Source of the DNA: JAWKWA01 sp041397765
GTDB taxonomy: Bacteria; Pseudomonadota; Alphaproteobacteria; Rhizobiales; Hyphomicrobiaceae
Length of the DNA stretch: 64,000 nucleotides
Assembly (NCBI GenBank): GCA_041397765.1
Contig: JAWKWA010000001.1
Span: forward strand, 248,001-312,000
Reading direction: 5' to 3'
Shown: positions 35,113 through 43,868 of the stretch, piece by piece
How positions within the stretch are numbered: the first letter of the stretch is position 1
Layout: the number at the start of each line of letters is the position of its first letter
The notes under the pieces: generated by a model
What the model saw: only the letters and a program-made list of their open reading frames with translations
Told to the model about the DNA's origin: nothing
Databases searched by the model: none
Translations under genes and position numbers: made by a program

Positions 35113-36408
35113 TCACGCCAGCAGCCATACCGAGGCGAGCAAGGCGACGGCCGCCGCCCAGCTCATGGCGAGACGGGGCATGACGAGCCCCTTGCGTGCA
35201 AGCAGGCCAAGCTCGATCAGATTGACACCGACCGACTGGCCGAGCAACAGGACGACCGCGCCGGCAAAGCCCATGCCGGTCTGCGTCAGCCAGAGGAAAA
35301 GACCTGCCGTCGCTGCCGCCAGGATGGTCTGAAGCGCGACGGCGGGTGCGACGAGCCGCGCGCGGGAGACGCGCATCTGCAACATGGCGCTGACCGCCCA
35401 GCAATAGATCTGGGCCATGACGAGCGGAAAGACGGCGATCGCCGCATCGCGGGCACCGGCGTCCGCGAGCGCCTTCATCTCGACCTGGGCGAGGATGACC
35501 GGTACAGCGAGCGCGAAGGCGAGCGATATGATCGCGAGCGCACCGGCATAGATGGCGCCGAGCCTGTCGAAGCGGCGCGTGCGCATCTGATAGATGCGGC
35601 GGAAGAGGCCGGTCATCATCAGCATGTTGATGCCGAGCAGCAACCCCGCGAAGCGGAAGTCGACGGCGTAGACGGCAATGAATCCGGCAGGAAGCAGGGC
35701 GCCGATCAGGACGCGCGGGCTCGTCGCAAGCCAGACCGAGACGAGCGAGTAGCCGAGCAGGGGAAGGCTCGTGCGCATGACGGAACGCAGGCGTGCGGCA
35801 AGATCGGCGCGTCGTGTCCTCAAGAAGACGATGAAGGCGCCGAGCGTCAGCGCCGCGCAGGCGAGGCCCGAGAGCGCCGCGACATGCTCGATCCGGGCGG
35901 CGCCGATCAGCAGCGAGGCGAGAGCGACGGCGATCGCGACATGGGTGGCGAGCCCCTCGACCCAGACGGCGACGTTGCGGCGGGAATATGTGCGGCAGAG
36001 CGCGGTGAGCGCGCCCTGCGCTGCCGAGGTCATCGAGACGAAGCAGACGAGCGCGGCGGCTGCGCCGAGGCCGGTCGCGGCGACGGCGAGCCCAGCGAGA
36101 AAGAAGGCGAGGCCGGCGACGGAGAGGAAGAGCGCGAGGATGTCGATGATGGGGATCGGATTGGCGCGCAGCGTGACGCGCGGCACGGCGCCCCAGAGGC
36201 CGAGGCTCGAGACCATGGCGAGAACGAGACCGGTCGAGAGCGCCATCTCGAGGGCGCCATAGATGTCGGGTCGCAACGCCGCGGCAAGGACGAGGGGGCC
36301 GAGAAACGCGACGGCCTTGGAGCCGATGAAGCTCGCAAGATAGATGGCGGCGCCCTGTCCGTGCTCGCGGGCGAAGCGGCGGGTGGCTGCGAAGGCGGCG
36401 GCGGTCAT
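35113..36408 (-). CDS. Oligosaccharide flippase, Wzx-like (MOP superfamily)
   Basis: A 431-residue inner-membrane protein with about twelve helices. The N-terminus (A-I-Y-L-A-S-F-I-G-S-K-A-V-A-F-L-G-P-L-V-L-A-A) and overall pattern fit Wzx/MATE-like lipid-linked oligosaccharide flippases. It would move undecaprenyl-linked repeat units across the membrane for polymerisation. A repeat element begins 26 bp upstream of its start and may contain its promoter. Confidence 0.8.
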   Translation of the reverse strand: MTAAAFAATRRFAREHGQGAAIYLASFIGSKAVAFLGPLVLAAALRPDIYGALEMALSTGLVLAMVSSLGLWGAVPRVTLRANPIPIIDILALFLSVAGLAFFLAGLAVAATGLGAAAALVCFVSMTSAAQGALTALCRTYSRRNVAVWVEGLATHVAIAVALASLLIGAARIEHVAALSGLACAALTLGAFIVFLRTRRADLAARLRSVMRTSLPLLGYSLVSVWLATSPRVLIGALLPAGFIAVYAVDFRFAGLLLGINMLMMTGLFRRIYQMRTRRFDRLGAIYAGALAIISLAFALAVPVILAQVEMKALADAGARDAAIAVFPLVMAQIYCWAVSAMLQMRVSRARLVAPAVALQTILAAATAGLFLWLTQTGMGFAGAVVLLLGQSVGVNLIELGLLARKGLVMPRLAMSWAAAVALLASVWLLA

Positions 36409-36433
36409 GCGTCGGCTCCGGTCGACATCAGCA

Positions 36434-36485
36434 AGTGGTTCGATTCCGACATCTGCATCCCGTTTCAGAACCCGTGAGAACCACT
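36434..36485. repeat. 52-bp inverted-repeat element
   Basis: Bounded by a perfect 8-bp inverted repeat, AGTGGTTC (36434-36441) and GAACCACT (36478-36485). Its first 41 bp recur at 61656-61696 with 35 of 41 bases identical. The 84-bp element starts 8 bp further on, so the two form a composite repeat between two polysaccharide genes. Confidence 0.7.
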
Positions 36486-36493
36486 AACAAGCT

Positions 36494-36577
36494 TATGATT
36501 CTAGTGGAGCTTTTGAATTCGACACTTGAGAACGCACTTCGCAGCAATCGGGACACGAAGTGTCAAATTCGCTCCAT
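36494..36577. repeat. 84-bp palindromic dispersed repeat, copy B (inverted)
   Basis: Reverse-complement copy of the element at 22455-22538 (75 of 84 bases identical). Outer stem TGGAGC/GCTCCA at 36505-36510 and 36571-36576, and the inner CACTTCG/CGAAGTG hairpin, are kept. Its edge touches the stop codon of the ligase-like gene, so the insertion may have set that gene's C-terminus. Confidence 0.8.
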
Positions 36578-38034
36578 TATTGCCTCGACGCCGATCGCCG
36601 AGGCGTCGTGACCCGTGCAGGTTGCGAGGACCAGCTCTGTGCGAATCCGGCGCCCAGCAGCGCGGCAAATCCGATCGACACCGCATCGGTCTGGAGCGGG
36701 AAATCGATCAGCGAATGGAGCGCGAGCTGCACCGCCGCAGCCGATGCGGCGATCGGTGTCACGGCATCGCGGCGGCGCACGAGAGCGCCCGCCATGCAGC
36801 GCAGGGCAATGGCGGTGACGACTGCGAGAAGCAGGAGCGCCGCCGGTGCGCCGAGTGTCATGGCGAGCTCCAGATAGGTATCGTGGGCGGCGTTCCAGGT
36901 GCCGAGCGTGCCGGCACTCGCATCGCGATAGAGCGGGAATGCCGCCTTGAAGGCGCCGAGCCCGACGCCGGTGAGCGGATTGTCGCCTATCGCCTGGAGC
37001 ACCAGGCGATAGACGGCGACACGCAAGCCGAGCGCGTCGTCGAGCGTGTCGGCGCGGGCGGAGGAGATGGTGGAGAAGCTGTCGATGAGGGCGAGGAAGA
37101 TGCCGGCCGCAGCAATGGCGATGGCGCCGGTCAGAATGCGACGGCGCTGGCGCAGCGTGTAGATGAGCCCGACCGTCAGCAATCCGGCGAGCACGCAGGC
37201 GAATGCGGCGCGCGAGGTGGAAAGTGCGATGGCGACGGTGTTGATCGCCAGCATGCCGACCAGGAGAAGGGGGCCACCGAGCGGCTGGCGCAGAAGCGCG
37301 GCGAGGCGCTTGCGGGCCGTCCCGCCGGCGTCGGAGACAAAGCCGGCCGCAGCGCCGATCGCGTGGGCCGCGAGGGCGACGAGACCGATGCCGGCGAAGG
37401 CGGCGAAATGCGTGCTGTTGACGAATGGTCCGGCGGCATAGTTGCCGAAACTGGCGATCGTGTAGGGATTCTTCTCGCGGAACAGCACATGGCGTCCATC
37501 GAGTGCGATGTCGAGGAGGGCGTAGATGCTGCAGAGCGTCGCCGAAAGCGCGACGGCGAGCATGATCCGCCGTGCCATGGCCGGCGCAGCCGAGAGTCGA
37601 ACCGCCAGCGCGAACACGACCGCAACCGTGAAGAAGCGTGCGAGATACGTGACCGTACTCCACGGATCGAGACCGATGGCGCCGCCGATCGGCTCGCCGA
37701 GCGCTTCGGCCGCCATCTGCCAGAGCGGGTGATGCAAGGACGACGGCGTGAAGGGTGCCGCCTGCAAGGCCGCCCAGGCCATGACCGCGAGGAAGCCGAG
37801 CGTCGGCGCGGCAATCCAGACCGGCGGGATGCGCAAGGCTTCGCCGTTGCCGGGGTAGATCGCCATCCATGCGAGCAGGAGCGCGAAGACGACCGCGTTC
37901 AGCGCCCATGCAACTTGCGAGACGCCGCCATACCACAGCGGCGACAGCACGAGTGCCAGCAGGAAGGCGCCCTGCAGAACGGAGGCGACATCCATGCGCC
38001 CCGCTGTGCGCCGGCGCGACGATTGCGCGTCCAT
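36577..38034 (-). CDS. O-antigen ligase/polymerase-like membrane protein
   Basis: A 485-residue protein with about twelve membrane helices. A large periplasmic loop near residues 290-370 contains G-D-N-P-L-T-G-V-G-L-G-A-F and T-W-N-A-A-H-D-T-Y-L-E, the pattern of the Wzy_C/O-antigen ligase family. With the protein at 33.8 kb, the locus has two candidates for polymerase; one may be the ligase. The ATG at 38034 has GGGAGAG upstream. The TAA stop is at the very edge of a dispersed repeat. Confidence 0.85.
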   Translation of the reverse strand: MDAQSSRRRTAGRMDVASVLQGAFLLALVLSPLWYGGVSQVAWALNAVVFALLLAWMAIYPGNGEALRIPPVWIAAPTLGFLAVMAWAALQAAPFTPSSLHHPLWQMAAEALGEPIGGAIGLDPWSTVTYLARFFTVAVVFALAVRLSAAPAMARRIMLAVALSATLCSIYALLDIALDGRHVLFREKNPYTIASFGNYAAGPFVNSTHFAAFAGIGLVALAAHAIGAAAGFVSDAGGTARKRLAALLRQPLGGPLLLVGMLAINTVAIALSTSRAAFACVLAGLLTVGLIYTLRQRRRILTGAIAIAAAGIFLALIDSFSTISSARADTLDDALGLRVAVYRLVLQAIGDNPLTGVGLGAFKAAFPLYRDASAGTLGTWNAAHDTYLELAMTLGAPAALLLLAVVTAIALRCMAGALVRRRDAVTPIAASAAAVQLALHSLIDFPLQTDAVSIGFAALLGAGFAQSWSSQPARVTTPRRSASRQ

Positions 38035-38233
38035 GCGGCTCTCTCCCGAATCATCCGACCGGGGAACGTTCGGGCAAACGCGTGCCTTGGAGCAAGCCCG
38101 CGATGTCCGGATCGCCGATGGCGAGCGCGCGGTGTGCCGCGGCCGCATCTTTGACGCGGCGGCCAGCGGCGGTAGGCTGCGCGGCGCAGCGATTCCAAGG
38201 CGCGGTGCGATCTGCAAGGCGAAGGTGACATCT

Positions 38234-39307
38234 ATGGGGGACCCCCGACCATTGCGGATCGCAGTTCGCGCCGATGCGAGCGCAAGGATCGGCGGCGGGC
38301 ATGTCATGCGGTGCCTGACTCTCGCACATATGCTGGGCACCAGGGGCGCGGAGGTGCTGTGGCTGTGCAACGCCGAGACGGTCGCGACGGTGCCGCGTCT
38401 GGCGACGCCCGGGCGCCTGATCGCCGAGGCCAGCGACTACCCGACCATCGCTGGGGCGATCGCACGGACCTGGGACGGAGCGGCCGACGGGCTCATCATC
38501 GACCATTACGGCATCGATCGCCGGCTGGAGGAGCAGCTGCGCGCGGTCGCATCGACGCTGATGGTGGTGGACGATCTTGCCGACCGTCCGCACGATTGCG
38601 ACCTGCTGCTCGACCAGACCTTCGGGCGCGAGGCGGACGACTACGAGGGGCTGGTCCCGGATGGCTGTCGCATCCTGACGGGCGCCGGCTTTGCGCTGCT
38701 GCGCCCGGAGTTCGCGGCGGCGCGCGAAGCGGCGCTCGCGCGCCGATCGGCTGGTCGAGACGTCGGCCGCGTGCTGATCTCGCTCGGGCTCGGCGATGTC
38801 GCCGAAGTAACCGCCATGGCGTTGCGGGCGGCTCTCGCGGCGACGCCGGACGATGTCGCCATCGACGTCGTCGTCGGGCGCGGTGCGATCGGCTCGCCCG
38901 ACATCGCCGCGATGGCGCGGTCGCACGCGCGCATCGCACTCCATTGCGACGTCACGGACATGAGCCGGCTCATGAGTGCGGCCGATCTGGCGGTCGGCGC
39001 GGCGGGCTCGACGAGCTGGGAACGCTGCTGCCTCGGTCTGCCGAGCGTCCTCGTCGTGCTTGCGGACAATCAACGGCTGGTGGCGCGCCAGCTCGCCGCG
39101 GCCGGTGCCGCCATCGCGATCGAGACGCCGGCAGCAGACGCGCTCGGAGCCGCGCTCGCTGCGCTCTGCGCATCGCGCGGTCTACGCACCGCCATGGCAA
39201 CGGCCGCCGCCGCGATCGTGCCCGGCGACGGTGCGGCGCGTGTTGCAGAAGTGCTGCTATCGCTTCTGCAATCGCGGATCGATGCCGCGGCGAGCGTATG
39301 CGGCTGA
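38234..39307 (+). CDS. pseG: UDP-2,4-diacetamido-2,4,6-trideoxy-beta-L-altropyranose hydrolase
   Basis: A 357-residue GT-B-fold enzyme that removes UDP in pseudaminic acid synthesis. The N-terminal motif R-I-G-G-G-H23-V-M-R-C carries the likely catalytic histidine. The C-terminal half has the UDP-binding pattern G-A-A-G-S-T-S-W-E-R. It directly precedes pseI and pseF, which supports the role. No fused acetyltransferase (PseH) domain is present. Confidence 0.93.
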   Translation: MGDPRPLRIAVRADASARIGGGHVMRCLTLAHMLGTRGAEVLWLCNAETVATVPRLATPGRLIAEASDYPTIAGAIARTWDGAADGLIIDHYGIDRRLEEQLRAVASTLMVVDDLADRPHDCDLLLDQTFGREADDYEGLVPDGCRILTGAGFALLRPEFAAAREAALARRSAGRDVGRVLISLGLGDVAEVTAMALRAALAATPDDVAIDVVVGRGAIGSPDIAAMARSHARIALHCDVTDMSRLMSAADLAVGAAGSTSWERCCLGLPSVLVVLADNQRLVARQLAAAGAAIAIETPAADALGAALAALCASRGLRTAMATAAAAIVPGDGAARVAEVLLSLLQSRIDAAASVCG

Positions 39308-39495
39308 ATTGACGGTCGAGCGTGTCCGATCGCCCATGCTACCAATCGGGCCGGGAGCGTGCCGATCGCGCGTCGCGCGGAACCGTCAGGTGCAATCGGC
39401 GCCGACAGTGCAACGTCTCGGATTCCCGGCGTCCCATTGCGGTCGAGGGGGCAGCACGGACTGCGGCGTCGCGCGCGAGCCGGCAAGCAGGTGAG

Positions 39496-40587
39496 ATGGA
39501 GGCGAAGGTGCAGAAGCGGCAGATGGGCGGGACGCAGCAGCAGCCGGTCCTCATGATCGACGGCCGCGTGATCGGCCCGGGCCATCCGCCCTATGTGATC
39601 GCCGAGCTCTCCGGCAATCACAATGGCAGCCTCGAGCGCGCGCTCCAGATGGTCGACGTCGCAGCCGACACCGGCGCCGACGCGATCAAGATCCAGACCT
39701 ATACGGCCGACACGCTGACCATCGCGTGCGACCGGCCGGACTTCCGCATCACCGGCGGCCTGTGGGACGGCTATACGCTGCACGACCTCTACAAGGAGGC
39801 GTACACACCCTACGAATGGCATGCGGCGATCTTCGAACGGGCGCGCAAACGAGGCATCACCCTGTTCTCGACGCCCTTCGACGAGAGTGCGATCGAACTG
39901 CTCGAGGGGCTCGGGGCGCCGGCCTACAAGATCGCGTCCTTCGAGATCGTCGATCTGCCGCTGATCGCGCGCGTCGCCCGGGCGGGGAAACCGATGATCA
40001 TCTCGACCGGCCTTGCCAATCTCGGCGAGATCTCCGAGGCGGTCGATGCGGCGCGCAACGGCGGTGCCGACGGCGTCGCACTCCTCCATTGCATCAGCTC
40101 CTATCCGGCGCCGATCGAGGATGCCAATGTCCGCACCGTGCCGCATCTGGCCGAGGCTTTCGGCGTCGTGGGCGGGCTCTCGGACCACACGCCCGGCTCG
40201 GCGGCGGCGGTGGCATCGGTGGTGCTCGGCGGCTCGATCGTCGAGAAGCACATGACGCTTGCGCGTGCCGATGGCGGTCCGGATGCGGCCTTCTCGCTCG
40301 AGCCGGACGAGTTCCGCGCGCTCGTCTCGGATTGCCACAATGCCTGGGCGGCGCTCGGCCGGGTGCACTACGACCTCGAAGGCTGCGAGCGCGGCAATAT
40401 CGTGTTCCGTCGTTCGCTCTATGCCGTGCAGCCGATCGGCGAGGGCGAGGCGTTCAGTGCGAGCAATGTGCGCTCGATCCGTCCTGGGCACGGGCTGCCG
40501 CCCAAGCATCTGCCGGATCTGATCGGGCGCAAGGCGACGCGGGCGATCGCCTATGGCGAAGCGCTCGACTGGAGCATGATCCGGTGA
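39496..40587 (+). CDS. pseI: Pseudaminic acid synthase
   Basis: A 363-residue NeuB-family enzyme that condenses the hydrolysed sugar with phosphoenolpyruvate to form pseudaminic acid. The TIM-barrel domain holds A-E-L-S-G-N-H-N-G, I-K-I-Q-T-Y-T and F-S-T-P-F-D-E. The C-terminal antifreeze-like SAF domain begins near residue 300 (F-R-R-S-L-Y-A). The PseI/NeuB distinction is made from the neighbours (pseG, pseF, pseC, pseB). It overlaps the acyltransferase gene by 4 bp. Confidence 0.93.
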   Translation: MEAKVQKRQMGGTQQQPVLMIDGRVIGPGHPPYVIAELSGNHNGSLERALQMVDVAADTGADAIKIQTYTADTLTIACDRPDFRITGGLWDGYTLHDLYKEAYTPYEWHAAIFERARKRGITLFSTPFDESAIELLEGLGAPAYKIASFEIVDLPLIARVARAGKPMIISTGLANLGEISEAVDAARNGGADGVALLHCISSYPAPIEDANVRTVPHLAEAFGVVGGLSDHTPGSAAAVASVVLGGSIVEKHMTLARADGGPDAAFSLEPDEFRALVSDCHNAWAALGRVHYDLEGCERGNIVFRRSLYAVQPIGEGEAFSASNVRSIRPGHGLPPKHLPDLIGRKATRAIAYGEALDWSMIR

Positions 40588-41744
40588 GCGGCGAAGGCGC
40601 GGCAGTGTCGCCACGACGATCGGTCGATGGATCCGGGGCAGGTGGCCGGCGCGGCAATCTGCCTGCGGTCCAGGTGATGCGGCTGATCGCGGCCTCGATG
40701 GTGGTCGTCTATCATGCCGAGGTGCAGGTGCGGCGGCTGTCGCCGGACGCGACGCTCGATCTTGGAATCGGAGCGGCGGGAGTCGACCTGTTCTTCGTCA
40801 TCAGCGGCTTCATCATGGTCTATGTGACATCGATGAAGCCGCAGAGCGGCAGCGAGTTCCTGCTCAACAGGCTGGCACGCATCGCGCCGCTCTACTGGCT
40901 CTACATGACGGCGATGGTTGCCGGGCTGGCGATCGCTCCCGCTCTCTTCAAGAGCTCGGCCTTCGATCCCCCGCATCTGGTGCTGTCCTATCTGTTCGTG
41001 CCGTTCCCGCATCCGGTGCTCGGCATCGAGCGGCCCTTTCTGCCTCTCGGCTGGACGCTCAACTACGAGATGTTCTTCTATGCCGTCTTCGCTGCCTTGA
41101 TGTGGATGCCGCTCGGGCGCCGCGTGACGGCGATGGCGGGCGGCTTCGCGATGCTGGCGGCCATCGGCTGGATGTTTCCGGGCCTGCCGTCACCGGTCTC
41201 GTTCTATGCGAGCGGCATGCTGCTCGAATTCGTGTTCGGCATGGTGATCGGCATCGCCTTCGTGCGCCATGTACCGAGCTCGCTTGCCGCGATCGCGGGT
41301 GCCATGGTGGTGGCCTCGGCGCTCGTCGCGGTCGGCGTGCTCTCGGGCGTCTCGGAGGGGCCCGAGCGTGTGATCTACTGGGGCATTCCGGCCGCGGTCG
41401 TGATCGCGACTGTGCTGCACCTGGAACGGGAAGGGCTCTGGCCGCGCATGCCCGTCGTCGAGTTGCTCGGCGATGCGTCCTACTCGATCTATCTGTCGCA
41501 TATCTTCGTGCTGCCGGTGGCGGCCGGGCTGCTCACCCGTTTCGGCGTGCTCGATCTGCTCGGCGCGACCGCGCTTCGGGCAATGCTGCTGGTGATCGCC
41601 GTTGCAGCCGGGACCCTCGCCTATCTCGTCATCGAGCGGCCGGTGATCCGCTCGAGCACGCGGCTGCTGAAATCCGTGCAGGGGCCGAGGCGGGGAACGG
41701 CCGGAACACCCGAGCGGATGCTGCGGCCGGCGACGCGCGCATGA
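40584..41744 (+). CDS. Acyltransferase 3 family membrane protein
   Basis: A 386-residue inner-membrane protein with about ten helices and the AT3 fold. The conserved histidine is in V-V-V-Y-H-A-E and the R-x-x-R-I-A-P-L-Y-W motif is intact. AT3 proteins transfer acetyl or other acyl groups to extracytoplasmic sugars. It starts with GTG in a GTGA overlap with pseI and precedes pseF, so it probably modifies the pseudaminic acid-containing glycan. The soluble PseH acetyltransferase is missing from this cluster, but an AT3 protein is not an obvious replacement. Confidence 0.88.
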   Translation: MSGEGAAVSPRRSVDGSGAGGRRGNLPAVQVMRLIAASMVVVYHAEVQVRRLSPDATLDLGIGAAGVDLFFVISGFIMVYVTSMKPQSGSEFLLNRLARIAPLYWLYMTAMVAGLAIAPALFKSSAFDPPHLVLSYLFVPFPHPVLGIERPFLPLGWTLNYEMFFYAVFAALMWMPLGRRVTAMAGGFAMLAAIGWMFPGLPSPVSFYASGMLLEFVFGMVIGIAFVRHVPSSLAAIAGAMVVASALVAVGVLSGVSEGPERVIYWGIPAAVVIATVLHLEREGLWPRMPVVELLGDASYSIYLSHIFVLPVAAGLLTRFGVLDLLGATALRAMLLVIAVAAGTLAYLVIERPVIRSSTRLLKSVQGPRRGTAGTPERMLRPATRA

Positions 41745-41818
41745 GGTTTGCCGCTGCGCCACCTTCGCGGTGATCGGCGGTGCCCGAGCGAAGAACTCCG
41801 ATCTGGGAAGGTGTGTCG

Positions 41819-42532
41819 ATGATACTCGCAATCCTGCAGGCCCGGATGTCGTCTTCGCGACTGCCGGGCAAGGTGCTGAAGGATCTCGTCGGAAGGCCGA
41901 TGCTCGGACGCCAGATCGACCGGTTGCGACGCTGCAGGACGATCGACCGGCTGGTGATCGCAACGAGCGTCGATCAGAGCGATGCGGCGATCTCGGCGTT
42001 CGCGGCAGCCGAAGGCATAGGCTGCCACCGCGGGCCGCTCAACGACGTGCTCGGCCGCTATGCCGAGACGGCCGACAAGTTCGGGCCCGCCGATCACGTC
42101 GTGCGGCTCACTGCCGACTGTCCGCTCACCGATCCGCAGGTGATCGACGATGTGATCGCGCTGCACCTGCGCGAACGGGCCGACTACACGAGCAATTCGG
42201 TCGAGCGGACATTCCCCAAGGGGCTCGATGTCGAGGTGATGACGCAGGCGGCGCTGATGCGCGCCCATGCGGAAGCGGACACGCCCTCGCATCGCGAGCA
42301 TGTGACGATGTATATCTACCGCAATCCCGAATTGTTCCGCATCGTGCAGCATCGGCAGCATCCCGATCGCAGCGCCTTGCGCTGGACGGTCGACTACCCG
42401 CAGGATTTCGCGATGGTCGAGCAGGTCTACCGTCTGCTGCTACCGGAGGCGACCGCGTTCGGTCAGGCCGAGATTCTCGCCTGCCTTGCCGAGCATCCCG
42501 GGATCGCGGCTATGAACGAAGGTCTCGTCTGA
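41819..42532 (+). CDS. pseF: Pseudaminic acid cytidylyltransferase
   Basis: A 237-residue nucleotidyltransferase that activates pseudaminic acid to its CMP form. The N-terminal motif I-L-A-I-L-Q-A-R-M-S-S-S-R-L-P-G-K binds CTP; R-L-T-A-D-C-P-L-T-D-P holds the metal aspartates. The sequence is of the SpsF-like branch; neighbours argue for PseF. I use the ATG at 41819 with GGAAGG upstream; a GTG at 41780 is open but not conserved-looking. Confidence 0.85.
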   Translation: MILAILQARMSSSRLPGKVLKDLVGRPMLGRQIDRLRRCRTIDRLVIATSVDQSDAAISAFAAAEGIGCHRGPLNDVLGRYAETADKFGPADHVVRLTADCPLTDPQVIDDVIALHLRERADYTSNSVERTFPKGLDVEVMTQAALMRAHAEADTPSHREHVTMYIYRNPELFRIVQHRQHPDRSALRWTVDYPQDFAMVEQVYRLLLPEATAFGQAEILACLAEHPGIAAMNEGLV

Positions 42533-42599
42533 GGCAGGCCGGTCGCGAGCGCGTCGCGCCGATTGCCGGCAATGCCGCGATGGCGAAACCTTGCTGTCG

Positions 42600-43721
42600 T
42601 CAGGCCGCCAGCACCTCGTCATAGAGCGCGAGCGCGGAACGGCGCAGCGCATCTGGCGAGTAGTTGGCGAGCGCGCGCTCGAAACCGGCGTCGCCGAGGC
42701 GGCGGCGAAGCGCGGCATCGTCCCTGAGGCGGCGGATCGCGGCGGAGAGTGCAACGGAATCGCCGGGCGGCACGACGAGGCCCGTCTCGTTCGCTCGCGT
42801 CACGTCGGTGACGCCGCTTGGCAGGTCGGTCGTGAGGATGGGCAGGCTGCAGAGCTGTGCCTCGACCTGGACGATGCCGAAAGCTTCCGCGGTCGACGTG
42901 CTCGGCAGGACGAAGGCATCGGAGGCGCGCAGCACGGCGTGCTTCCCGGTCTCGTCGACGCCACCCAGAAAGCGAATGCGATCGCCGACGCCGAGCGCTG
43001 CGGCCCGTGCCTCCAGTGCCGGGCGCTCGCGCCCCTCGCCGACGACGAGGCAGCGGACGTTTCCGGCCTCCGGCAGCGCATCGATCAGCACATCGAGCCC
43101 CTTGTAGGGCACCAGGCGGCCGACGAAGGAGAGCAGCAGGTCGACATCCTGATGCTCGGCGCGCAAGGCGGCGATGCGCGAGAGAACGGCTGGTGTCGGC
43201 GCGAAGCGGGCCGGGTCGATCGCCATCGGCAGGGCATGGAAGGGCACGTCGATGCCGGCGGTGTCGCGGGCGAGATCGCGGTTCTTCAGCGAGAGCACGG
43301 TGACGGCGTCGGTGTGGCGCAGCAAGCGGCGATAGAGACTGCGCGCGACGGTGCCGGCGGCACCGAAGCCCACCATGTCGGCGTGGTGCGTGACGATCAG
43401 CCTGGAATTGCGGCCGAGCGCGTGCACGAGAGCGACGCCGAACACGTTTGGCACATGCAGATGGATGAGGTCGTAGCGTTCGGCGGCGAGGGCGCCGATC
43501 ATGCCGGGCGAGATCGGCTGCGGTCCCGCCTTGACGAGGGTGGCATGGCGCACGACGCGGTATTTCTCGTGCTGCTCGACCGTGCTCGTACGATCCTCGG
43601 AATGGACGAGAACGGTGAGCTCATGGCGCTCGCCGACAACCTCGGCAAGGCCGTAGGTGAACTCCTCGATGCCGCCACGGGTCGGGGGAAAGTACTTGCC
43701 GACCATCAGGACCTTGGCCAT
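42600..43721 (-). CDS. Glycosyltransferase family 4
   Basis: A 373-residue GT-B glycosyltransferase. The N-terminal domain has K-Y-F-P-P-T-R-G-G-I-E-E-F; the C-terminal donor domain starts at F-V-G-R-L-V-P-Y-K-G and ends in the E-A-F-G-I-V-Q-V-E motif with the catalytic glutamates. It acts at the cytoplasmic face on lipid-linked sugars. The donor sugar cannot be deduced. It is separated by 147 bp from the next minus-strand gene. Confidence 0.92.
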   Translation of the reverse strand: MAKVLMVGKYFPPTRGGIEEFTYGLAEVVGERHELTVLVHSEDRTSTVEQHEKYRVVRHATLVKAGPQPISPGMIGALAAERYDLIHLHVPNVFGVALVHALGRNSRLIVTHHADMVGFGAAGTVARSLYRRLLRHTDAVTVLSLKNRDLARDTAGIDVPFHALPMAIDPARFAPTPAVLSRIAALRAEHQDVDLLLSFVGRLVPYKGLDVLIDALPEAGNVRCLVVGEGRERPALEARAAALGVGDRIRFLGGVDETGKHAVLRASDAFVLPSTSTAEAFGIVQVEAQLCSLPILTTDLPSGVTDVTRANETGLVVPPGDSVALSAAIRRLRDDAALRRRLGDAGFERALANYSPDALRRSALALYDEVLAA

Positions 43722-43868
43722 TCAGCGGCTCCTCGTTGCGCGGCTTGCGGTGACCGGAGCGCCTTCCGATCGGATGAGAACGGTTCGGTGCTCCGAAGTG
43801 GAGTTCCTTTCGCATTTTCGCTCGACGTTGCGGTGTCCGTTTCGTCGGAAGATGCGCGAGGTGCACTG

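Noticed and set aside
36438..36449. GGTTCGATTCC resembling a tRNA T-loop
   Set aside because: There is no flanking T stem, anticodon arm or acceptor stem, and the sequence belongs to a dispersed repeat.
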